From Takakia lepidozioides (Eukaryota > Streptophyta > Takakiopsida > Takakiales > Takakiaceae), in assembly GCA_030704615.1 (NCBI GenBank), contig CM060732.1:17174001-17238000 (forward strand): a stretch of 64,000 nt of DNA, given 5' to 3'. Shown one piece after another: positions 10,961 through 20,711 of this stretch. The first letter of the stretch is position 1; each line of letters starts with the position of its first letter. Below the pieces are notes generated by a model. It did not search any database and was not told the origin of the DNA. It saw only the letters and a program-made list of their open reading frames with translations. A program made the translations under genes and the position numbers.

Positions 10961-12984
10961 GCTGGCAACGGTAATCACAGTGGAGTCAATCTGAATAATC
11001 TGCACTTACTGTCCGCCCTAAACTATATTGAATGTCGTTGCCGCCAATCACTTACACATAGATGTCATTACACAACACCGATCTGGCAGGTCGTTATCTT
11101 TTGTGATTGTCGTTAACGCCGTTCGCTATCGCTCTCGCTTTTGTTTTGAATACGGCAGTATCAGCTTTGCTTGTGTAGATTGTGTTGAATTGTTTCACAC
11201 CATTCATAGTGAGTTTCTTTGAGACAGAGTGATGGTCGTTACCTCCATTCACTATTTGCAAATTACTCAGTCAGAACTGAATGGCATTGTGCAGAAAACT
11301 GTGAGGTCGAAGCCTACAGGATCAGAGGGGAAAGGATCTGGAGATGGGGACGAGTCCGGAAAAAGCTTAGAGAATACAGATGAAGCAGATGAATCTGAAG
11401 TGCACTACCTTGACAAGGTGAAAGAACTCATGTCATTCCAGAAGGTAAACTCTCAGGAGGTTATAAAGGACATGCTCGTATATGGAGGGCGTCTGGACAT
11501 CCCTCTGTGCCGGATGATATCAATGCCTGTTGTGTGTCCACCTCTTTCCCATGACATAACAAAATTGGAGAGTGATTTTGTGCATGGATATAGACTTGGT
11601 GCACAAGTTTTTTATGTGTCACTGACGGATATAAATGGGAAAAGCACATTAGTGTCTCCAGAGATCAGTGATAACTGGGATGAGTGCTGGAAAGATGCCA
11701 ATGAGGAGTTCGAGCTGGGCCTCATGATGGGAAAGAACACCCAGCAATTCTGCAACCACATGTTCTACATCTGGGACGACAACCACCGATTGCTGGCATG
11801 GATGGGATACATTCAGAAACACCATGCGAAAGACAAAGACAAGCATGTTGCTTTGGAGGCAATGGTTTTGGATCCTGGAAACGACATCGCTAGGCTTCTT
11901 ACAGCTATGCACGACGTGAACAAGTAAGTCATCCAGGAGATTTCATTCCCTCTGTAGTGTCTTATTAATACCCAAAAAACAGTGTTAAGGAATGTAATGT
12001 TTCCAATGTTTTTGCAGATCGACAGAGAAATCGCATGTGACAACAAGCTTGGTTCACACACTATTCCGAATTCAGAGGATTGGTCTGATGAAGCTGGATG
12101 ATTTTCGGACAGTACTACCACCCAATATCATCAAGAAGTGCGAAACAGGAAGAGTTGCAGGCACTTGGTATTCTTTGACACGAGAGGCGTTTCTGGAGTA
12201 CATGTATGCGGTAAGCCCGAGTCTGTACTCAGTTTACTTTTTGAATACATGTTTGTAGTCCCTTCGGTGCTAATCACTACTTGAATCAATGCAGCAAGAA
12301 CTGGCAGAGGCAGCTGAGAAGGGAAAATCCGAATATTACCGCACCACACCAGAGGAACTAAGGACATCAAAGGGTGTGGAAGCTACAATAAAGAAGGAGT
12401 TTGAAATGCGAAGAACCAAATTGATGTCCGCCTTCGGAAAGCAGCTTAGAATAGTAGATCCTGGACCTGGTTCTGAGTTCCTTCAGCAGATCAAAACACA
12501 TTATGACAAGCATGTGCATCCGGAGATGCAGCAGGAGAAATTGCACCGGCTGGCCATATCGATGGTCGACCCACAAACAAAAATAAGGTGGCTGGAGATA
12601 TGGAACTCAGATCAAACAGTAAAGGACTTGAATCAGTTCCCAAAGAGCACCATACAGCCTGGCACAAAGGTGGAAGGAATCAGTGATTTGGTGTTTGATA
12701 ACTGGCTCCACAAGGCTACATTTTGGAGTCAGGTGTGTATTCAAACATGTCGTTTTCTTCTCTTCAAGTATGTGATGAGTATCTTATTTGCAATTCCGAC
12801 AAATATACAATTTGCAGCTCGAAAAGCGCGCCGTCATTGTGCTGGATCAAACTTTGAAGGATCTGAACATTTCGATTGTTTCGCCTCCCCAAATGTCATT
12901 GGAGGCATACATAAGGAAGTGGAGAGGTCTCACCTGGAGATACTGTTTTTTCCGGGAGTTCTCCAAAGATGGTAACATTTTACG

Positions 12985-14007
12985 GTCCAACGACTTTGAC
13001 AGTCAGGTTGGAGGAGACTGGGCCATGATGCGAGTTGTTTACATGTGCAATGTCATACTTGAAACTCTACTGCTTTTTTGGGGAAAAAATGTGGCTTCAT
13101 AAGGATCGCAATCATAGATCCAGATTGAATGTCGTTGACGACATTCACTTCTTTGTCTGAGTCATTCTTAAGCGAGTATATGAATTCACCTGGTTCTAAG
13201 GGTGTAATTATAGTGTCCCTGATTAGAATTGATAATGTCCTTGAATGGCGTTGACGACATTCACAACCGGAGTTGTTGAGAGGTCCTCATAGTTATGTAA
13301 ATTTTTGTAATGTCCATAGAGGTTACAGTGAGGGTTCCTCACTTCATTTTGCTTAATGTCAATGCAGACATTCAGTTGTTCTGCATTGTTTTTGCCTCTT
13401 GCGAGGAATCTGAAGGCTTGATAAGCTCTGTTATGAGAAATCCAAAGTGAATGTTGTTGACGACATTCACTTCTGTGTCTGTATTATTCACCAGTGACAA
13501 TTTGAATTTACATGGATTGGGAGCTAAGTAATTGGTTTCTTGTTGGTATTTTTGTGAATGGCGTTGACGCCATTCACATACAGTGTTGTTGTGAGGTCCT
13601 CAGTGATATGTTCGTTATGAATGTGCATTGAGTTTTCCGGGAGGGTTCCTTACTCGAGTTTATGATTTCCATTCTGTGATTTTGCTTCATTTGAGGAATA
13701 ATTAGGCTTGATTAGGAGTGTATTCACAAATCCAAAGTGAATGTCGTTGACGACATTCACTTCTATGTCTGTGTCATTCCAAAACGATAGTTTGCATTCA
13801 CCCGGATTAGGGTGTATTTACAGTATCATTGAATGGAATGTTTTGAATGGCGTTGACGACATTCACATCTAGAACAGTCGTGTGGTCCTGAAAGGTCCTT
13901 GGAGCAGTTCTGAGAGCCATTTCAATCTATGTTTTTTTCATTCTGTTCTACTTGCATCTTACTCACTGAGCGCTTTTGTGGGTTGGGATTTATCTCCTTT
14001 TTTTCAG
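12985..14007 (+). repeat. Seven-palindrome array inside intron 5 of the MULE accessory gene
   Basis: Near-perfect 22-bp palindromes of the form TGAATGKCGTTGACGMCATT+CA start at 13126, 13242, 13448, 13555, 13739 and 13844. A shorter relative lies at 13355. They sit in about three tandem units of roughly 290-320 bp, which also share a TGAGGTCCTCA-like and a GAGGGTTCCT word. Odd and even members differ systematically: GAATGTC forms are followed by ACTTC, GAATGGC forms by ACA. The core contains TTGAC. The intron is far longer (1,023 bp) than the neighbouring ones (about 80-100 bp), so the array accounts for its size. Confidence 0.85.
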
Positions 14008-16221
14008 GTACACGAAATATGTGCTCATGGAAGGAAATCACCTGAGCGGAATTCCAGACTATCTTGACATGTGGTCGGACCCTGCAAACGATCCAACCAT
14101 GTATACTGCAGGGATATTGAAGGACTGGAGTCCTTCTCCCTTCAGAGACTGTGGGTGGTACTTTGACTGCCCACCGGAGCACACGACCTTTCAAGAACAG
14201 CATATGAAATACTTGAACAATAACGCTGAGATGCTGGCGCCTTTGACTGACGAAGAGTACTAACGAAACATAGCAACATTGGCTGCCAAGGAGCTTGATG
14301 CTCAGGGAACGCCGCAGAAGGGAAAGAAGGCGGGCCGCAAACCAAAAGACAAGGTTGTTGATGTCATAGCCATCTCACCAGCAAAGCCAAAGGACAAAGA
14401 CAAGTCCAAAGAGAAGGAAAAGGACAAGGGGAAGGAGAAAGAAAAGGAGATGGAGAGTGGGCATGACTTTACTGCTAGAAGATATACCCGCACTGTTCAG
14501 TGCGTATTCGATGCCAAGCCACACCCTTCCCGTTCTGATTCGGCAGAAGAGATGAAAATTGTTAATGAGGGTTGGCTGTCGATGATGCAGAGTCGAAAGA
14601 GAGGATACACTGGGGTGCCTTCGCCTACCTGGGACAATATAATCTCATTCCTCAATCTGATGAGAATTCCAGTTTCTTTCCTTTTTCTTTGAAAGTTTCG
14701 TTGGCAGTATTTCAGTCTCGTTCTTTGAAAACATTCTTGCCATCATTCTTATAAAAAACATGTCTGTTGCAGGTGAGCACAGGTCCCACCTTCGTGTGCG
14801 GTGTGCAAAAAACTTATGTGGCCGACATTGTCATTCTCGACATCCCGGATGGCCAGGCTGTGCCAGAAGTTCTTCCAAAGGGCAAGATGCCAGGCTGGAA
14901 CGAATTCGAGGACAACTACTGGAGTTGGGTGTTCGGGTTCTGTAATAACTTCCTCTCTGATGCAGGGACACTTCTGCTTTTTCAGTCATGTGACAATGAT
15001 AGTCGTCGGGCATTGGCATCATACCTCAAGTCTTCAGGGTTTGAAGTTTTACGCACATGGAATTGTGTGAACAGCCTCTACCTTGTGAAAGGGGGTTTCC
15101 CTGGTCAGCTGGTATGCCGTCTCCCTTCTGCTTGTGCTTTCATGATGAGTTTCAATGTTCTCTGCAGCTCCACTCTAGTAGAATCTGTTTTGATCGACAC
15201 CGATCATCACCGATTCGTGATAAAAATGATTTTATTGTGTCTGAGTTCTGAATAGCCGATGTACACACTTCCACTATAGATTGTGTTTACCACACTAACT
15301 TGCTATCTTTGGCAGACGAGGATGTTTGAGGCGATCTGCCTGCGGAGGATTCGCACCTCAAAGACACCATCCTCCATCCGCAGCTTTGAGATTTCTGACC
15401 AGGGTTGTTTCGTCAACCCCCCCTATGAGCCCCATGTCGATGACATTTTGTACAACTTCATGCAGTCGAGTCAGACTCTGAAGAGACCAGATGGCACTCC
15501 CTGGAGAGGTGCAAATGAAAAGTCCCCAGCGTTCATGCAAATACTGCTGGAGTCATGCAGCCACCGCTCTGCACGGGTGGTCGATCTTTCTGTGTCCACA
15601 TGTTCGTTTCTTTCCCTTCCGAATTGGTTTTCTTTCAACAGTATCATCTGCTTAAATCCCCCCCACCAAACTATTCATGTCCTCCTGTCTGGTGTAGGAG
15701 CAACTTACCATGCATACAAGGCAGGCGGAAGAAGCCTTTTTGGCATGGAGGGTGATTCTGACCTCTACAACACAGTGCTCCTCCCCCTTTTGTCTGGCTC
15801 CACTTCAGGCACACAGACTGATCGGATTCAAATTCGAAATGATGACGATCCCGAAGATAAGCAGGTCGACAACGACTTTTCATGTGAATAAGTGCTAAAC
15901 CCTCTTTGGGAGCCATACTCAATTTCTCAATAACATCAAAGTTACAGTAATAACTTTTTCAGGCTGTCTTTCAGGAAAGGCAACGGTGGATCTTCAGGAG
16001 ATACAGTCATTTCTGGCGAGTCTGTTTTCGACAGCCCCCTTTCCAATTTTCTGCTTCCTGTTTATGCCGAAGCAATGGCACTTCACGCGGCCGAGTCCCT
16101 ATCCCCTAACTTTTTGGTGACCAGCTGTAGGTGTATCCAGCGTGGATCCGGTGTTCTAAAATACTTAGACTTAGATGCAGAGGAAGCGGGGATACATTGT
16201 ACTGACTCTGAGTCAGACTGA

Positions 16222-16734
16222 ACTATATTATTTTAATATTCATTTTCATACTATCTGGAAAAACGTTGAATCCCCTTCCTCCACCATAGTTGTTCCTTTA
16301 GAACAAATAATAATCACATAATCAACTTTCATTTAAATTGCAATATGTATGAATCCATCTCACAAACCTCCCTGACTCTTCTCATATCCATTGTGCATTC
16401 ATGCGTGTTCCATTCATGAATTTTTTCCTTTGTTCAACATCCATTGTACATTCATCCTTTGTACTCTTTAATCCACCCCACAAACCTTCCACACTCATTT
16501 CATATACGTTGTGCATTCGTCAAAAGTTTTGGTCATGCATCTTCCTGTCATGAATTTTTGTCATTCCTCAACATCCATTATACATTCATCCATTTTACTC
16601 TTATCCATCCATCATTCATCCATCTACATTCATTTTTCACACTCATCCATCTGTTTATCATCCAACTGTACATTCATCCATCCTTTATTCAATGCCTTTT
16701 ATTATGTCGTCCAGCTTGTTTCCGCGGTAAAGGG
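16222..16734. other. AT-rich, CATTCATCC-rich low-complexity tract of the MULE
   Basis: Downstream of the accessory gene stop. Positions 16440-16690 are dominated by degenerate CATC/CATT words (CATCCATCATTCATCCATC). ORFs in it are by-products of the repeat. No gene seen. Confidence 0.6.
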
Positions 16735-16880
16735 TGCCGATCCGCGGGAATACACTCCACTTCTTTCTGGGCGTGTGGTGACGCGACCTTCACGTGTGAT
16801 GACGTGGAGTGAGCCCTGTGACGTGGCATTTGCGCAAGGTGACGTGGCGTGAGCGCTGTTGCGCTCACGCGCTCACGTGA
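16735..16880 (-). repeat. Right terminal region of the MULE
   Basis: Ends CGCTCACGTGA, the inverted partner of the left end. It contains GACGTGGCGTGAGCGC and related words as on the left. Confidence 0.6.
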
Positions 16881-17364
16881 CCAGGCTCATGCCGAGGCAT
16901 CCCTGGTGCCAGCTCTGTCAGAGGCTTCACGACGCTAGGTGTTGGGTCAGGCAATGGATCTCAATTGCTTGACATGGGTCATTGGCTTGTACATGGCTGA
17001 ACAACAGAGATTGCAAACATTGGTGGCTACTTGTGTACTTCCATTGGATATTGCACCATCTCTGCCAACCGGGACGGTGGAGGCAGTGAGTGGGGGCGAG
17101 CACATGATCATGGGGTGCAAACACCTATGGCAGATGTGGGATGAGATGCACAAAGAGAGAGTCATTGGATCTCTCAAGCAACAGTATGAGGAGTGGGGAG
17201 AGCCATACACTGAGGATCAGTTGGAGGCCAAGGTGGCTAAGGTTTTTGAAGAGGTTGAGAATGTTTATTGCTCAAAAGATGTTCTCAAGGTGGCTATGGC
17301 GGAGCAAGTGGAGGCTGCGCCACAATCAGGGTGGGCGGATAAGGCCCAAGAGGATGCTATCTAG
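16881..17364 (+). pseudogene. C-terminal part of the gypsy C5-DNA methyltransferase
   Basis: Resumes the frame broken at 5304. After an in-frame TAG (16936-16938) it reads VLGQAMDLNCLTW, matching the last conserved motifs of C5 methyltransferases, where a conserved Gly/Asn-containing helix closes the cofactor site. It then continues through a Glu/Lys-rich, probably helical linker (WGEPYTEDQLEAKVAKVFEE) to a TAG at 17362. The sequence after that stop (QPSDASPTSKPG) stays open in the same frame, which suggests the stop is a late mutation and that the methyltransferase was originally continuous with the polymerase. Confidence 0.7.
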
Positions 17365-18850
17365 CAACCAAGTGATGCGTCTCCTACCTCCAAGCCTGGT
17401 GTACCCAAGGTTGCAGTCACTAAGGACAATTGGGAACCAGATGTTGGACCTACAGTCACCGGAGGAGAGAGACGGAGGATCCAGTGATTTCTAAGGGCTT
17501 ATAAAAATTGCTTTGCCTTTGGTTTGAAGGATTTGGGGAGTTTGAAGGGCCAGGAGATTCGTATTGATTTGGCAAGTGACACGCCAATTTTTCGAAGGCC
17601 CTACAGGTATAGTGACATGGAGAGGTCTTTGATCCAGTCATGGACTATGGAGTTGTTTGAAGCTGGATTGGTGGAGTTGTCAGGCGGGGAGTATGCCTCG
17701 ACAACGGTGATGCCAGCTAAGAATAATATCTATGGCAATTGGACAGAAAGAATGATGTGTGGGGACTATCGTCCTGTGAACCGTCAGACTAAGTCCGATC
17801 GATATGCCATGCCAACTCCAGAGGAAATCTTTGATGCCATTGGGCATGCGAAGGTGTTTAGCACATTGGACTTACGATCGGGTTATCACCAGTTGCCAAT
17901 TAAAGAGGCTGACAAGCAAAAGACGGCATTATGGGGGATTGACCAGCATGGGAAGGATTGTTTGTATCAATGGCGTTTCCTACCATTTGGGTTGAAGAAT
18001 GCTCCTGCAACGTTTCAGAGGGTCATAGATAGGATTCTTGCAGGGCTAGACTTCGCCCGGTGCTACATTGATGACATCATCATCTTTAGTGCCACGGTTG
18101 AGGAGCATGAGAGACACCTTCAGGTGGTGTTGGAGCACTTGAGGGCGCATGGATTGAAATTGCACCCTGGAAAGTGCAAGTTCTTCCACGATCAGATTGA
18201 GTATCTGGGCCACATGATATACCCTGGAGGATTGGGTGTTCAACAGACAAAGGTGGAGGCCATTGCACGCATTCCACGCCCCATAGATGTAAGTCTGAGT
18301 TCGTGCTTTCATTGGGTTGGCAAACTACTATCGTCGGTTTGTCAAGGGATTTAGCAGCATTGCGAAGGCTCTTACCAAGTTGACCAAGGTGGGTCAGGAG
18401 TGGCAGTGGGAGGAGGAGCAGGAGGAAGCCTTTGAGGAACTCAAGGCTCGATTGACTTCTGCGCCTATTCGGGGGCGGCCTTTCCAGCTACATACGGATT
18501 GGAGTATGCTGGGGATTGGAGCAGTGCTCACATAGATGGATGATGAGGGAAGAGAGTTCGTAGTGGCATATGCTAGCCGCTCGAACAATGATGCCGAGGC
18601 GAAGTGTAGTTCTTATGAAGGGGAGTGTCTAGCTGCAGTATGGGCAGTGACACATTTTAGATGCTACCTCTATGGCAATCTCTTCACCCTTGTCACGAAT
18701 CACCAACCATTGAAGTGGTTGATGGAGTCAGACAAGCTTACAGGGAAGCTTGCATGGTGGACACTTATGCTTTAAGAGTACGACTTCCAGGTGGTGCATC
18801 GAGCCGGAATAGTCAACCAGGATGCGGATGGATTGAGTCGCAATCTATGC
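17365..18850 (+). pseudogene. Reverse transcriptase and RNase H of the gypsy element
   Basis: RT motifs in order: RMMCGDYRPVNRQTKSDRYA, STLDLRSGYHQ, RFLPFGLKNAPATFQR, and the catalytic CYIDDIIIFS (about 18061-18090). The thumb reads YLGHMIYPGG. A one-base frameshift near 18300 moves the frame to ANYYRRFVKGF. RNase H shows HTDWSMLGIGAVL, then YEGECLAAVWA. The next expected TDHQPL reads TNHQPLKWL, so a catalytic Asp is replaced by Asn (GAT to AAT). It ends QDADGLSR. In-frame stops lie at 18533 (TAG) and 18773 (TAA), with a TGA near 17485. The order is standard Ty3/gypsy. The RT catalytic aspartates survive, but the polyprotein cannot be made whole. Confidence 0.92.
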
Positions 18851-19129
18851 ACAAGTGAGCTTGATGATACAGGAGCTCATTGGCATGGTGAGACGGACGA
18901 GGAGATGGTGCCAGGATGGCACGCATCTGCCTTTTTGTGCATTCTAGCAATGGGAGCTCAAGCTGGTCTATCCCATGTGATTGGTCATAAAGATAGTGTG
19001 CATGACAATCCAGAGATCAGTGAGGAGCTTGGTGGTGCTAAGAATGTGCATGAAGATGCAGCAGTGTTGGCCTACCTTCGTACTGGAGAGACAGCAGGCA
19101 GTGTGACTGCTACTGAGAGAGATCGGATC

Positions 19130-20019
19130 CTACAACGAGCCAAAAGGTTCAAGTGGGAGGGGACTCACCTACTCCGAGTATGGGAGGATGGACGAGTGAG
19201 GATTGTGCCTCATCCAACATAACGAGCGCGATTGGTACGCCATGCCCATGAGGAGTTGGGATATTTTGGGGTGCGGCGCACTCATAGTTTGTTGCAAGGA
19301 CAGTACTGGTGGCGGGGCATGCACACGGATGTGCAACAGTTGGTGGCAAGGTGCATGGTGTGTGATAGGGTGCGGGTTTTTTTCAATGCACCTACTCCAC
19401 AGTTGCATCCTTTACCCATTATGGGTTTGGGCTATCGTTAGAGTTTTGACTTCGCAGGCCCATTGCCAGTAATGATTCGCCATAATAAATATGTGCTAGT
19501 GATGGTTGAACACTTCTCCAAATGGATTGAACTGGTGGCATTGCCTGACAAGGCAAGTGGGGGGCTACGTATGCATTCTTAGATCGAGTGCTTAGCCAAT
19601 TTGGTGCTCCAGCCGAGGTACTCACGGACCAGGGGAGAGAGTTCTTGGGAGAGTTTCAGGCTTTGTGTGAGCAAACCTTGATAGACCACCGCACTACTTC
19701 TCGGGATCATCCCGAGACTGATGGCTTGGCGGAGAGAGTTGTTCAGACAGTCAAGAGGGGTTTACGCAAGTACGGTTTGCAGAAGGGACACCTGGGAGAT
19801 TGGGACCTTCAGCTGCCTTGGTTGGCTATGGGCTATAGATTCAGCAAACAAGCGTCACTTGCCTCCTTCTCACCTTACTTTCTTCTCTTCGGCCGAGAGC
19901 CAGATTTGCCTGCATCTATTCACAGGGAGGCTGCAGTAGTCATTGACCTTGATGATCCGGATGTGTGGACACAAGCGTGTGACCAGTGGGCAGAATTGTT
20001 CAGGGTAGATGCAGACTAG
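19130..20019 (+). pseudogene. Integrase of the gypsy element
   Basis: After a TAA at 19219, the H2C2 zinc-binding region reads HAHEELGYFG, then CMVCDR (about 19240-19365). A TAG at 19438-19440 replaces the Trp usual before SFDFAGPLP, which holds the first catalytic Asp. A frameshift in a G run near 19560 precedes the second Asp (LTDQGREF, about 19619) and the catalytic Glu (TDGLAERVVQTVKRG, about 19719). The core then runs to GREPDLPASIH and stops at 20017. The DDE triad is all present, but spread over broken frames. Confidence 0.88.
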
Positions 20020-20711
20020 AGTGGCTCAGTTTGGACTGCGATTTGCAGTTTTTGATTGACTGCTTGTCATATTATTCTTCACCCTATACACATAAGTATA
20101 TGTTTATAGCAAATGGACTTAAAATGGGTTAGCCACTCACCATATGTACATGTAGGTATAATTATTTTGGAATTTGGATGAAATTTCATGAAGCTATGAA
20201 CTATTGCAGGGAATTTCAATGGACTGTCACAATCCATCTATTATCCCAAATGCCATCTGAAAAACCTATTTATGCAAAACCAATTCATATATGGACTTTA
20301 CAACTAGATACACAATGTTTGAATAGACACAAATATAAATTTGTGAACAAATCCATCCATCCATCAAGACACGGACTTTTTGTACAAAAAAAACCCCCAA
20401 AATGACGATTTGTCCATAGCATTTTGAAAATTCATATTTGGGTCGAGATATTTGCTAAGAATATATATATTGTTATTGTATCTAGGAGTTTATTATTATA
20501 TGGACAAATTTCATAAACTACAAGATAATAATAAATAGCTATTATTTTTAAATAAGAAAAATATATTTTAGAAAATATATAACCAAAAAATTTCATATAT
20601 TTGGGATGAGACCATTTACTAAATATGATTAGTATACTATTACCTATAAAGATAAAAATATATTTGAGCAAATATCCTTAATTGAAATTTAATTAATTTT
20701 TTCTCATGACT
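20020..20711. other. AT-rich block interrupting the gypsy integrase C-terminus
   Basis: Base composition drops sharply, with runs such as ATATATATTGTTATTG. The integrase reading ends just before it, and C-terminal integrase sequence resumes just after it, so it looks like an inserted non-autonomous element or replaced sequence. I found no convincing terminal repeats and no gene. Confidence 0.5.

Larger units (their letters stand above)
10262..16221 (+). pseudogene. MULE accessory gene: ParB-like region, AT-hook-like stretch and N6/N4 DNA-methyltransferase-like domain
   Basis: Spliced gene. Exons whose phases agree: 10262-10562, 11275-11923, 12018-12210, 12295-12732, 12818-12984, 14008-14671, 14773-15111. 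Exon 8 starts at 15316; later exons (to a TGA at 16219-16221) are less certain. Exon 2 carries YIWDDNHRLLAWMGYI, like the DGNHR motif of ParB-type domains. Exon 6 has KKAGRKPKDK (AT-hook-like) and a Lys/Glu-rich run. Exon 7 has ADIVILDIPDG, at the place of the DPPY motif, then SDAGTLLLF. Exons 8-9 have RVVDLSVST then GATYHAYKAGGRSLFGMEGD, matching the cofactor-loop half of N6/N4 methyltransferases. DIPD in place of DPPY argues against normal catalysis. An in-frame TAA (14261-14263) breaks exon 6. About 1,100 aa expected when whole. Confidence 0.62.
5304..16880. mobile_element. Mutator-like (MULE) DNA transposon with transposase and methyltransferase-like accessory gene
   Basis: An 11.6-kb block splits the gypsy methyltransferase. 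The host frame reads MGFATGTT on the left and VLGQAMDLNCLTW on the right, as expected for one interrupted gene. The ends are inverted: left TGACGTGAGCG, right CGCTCACGTGA (10 of 11 bases match after reverse complementing). Both ends are rich in GACGTGGC and GTGAGCG words. Inside are a - strand transposase (5913-9387) with a SWIM zinc finger and a + strand accessory gene (10262-16221), divergent from a shared 0.9-kb spacer. I found no clear 9-bp target duplication, so the exact ends may be off by some bases. Both genes are broken, so this copy is not autonomous. Confidence 0.75.

Noticed and set aside
15440-15460. NPPY in exon 8 as the methyltransferase catalytic motif
   Set aside because: The actual text is CFVNPPYEP near 15415-15435, and it lies after the hydrophobic strand pair that normally flanks the motif. 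The DIPD in exon 7 fits the position better, so NPPY may be chance; kept as a possibility only.
16444-16852. Overlapping ORFs of 113-122 codons
   Set aside because: Produced by CATTCATCC-type low-complexity repeats.
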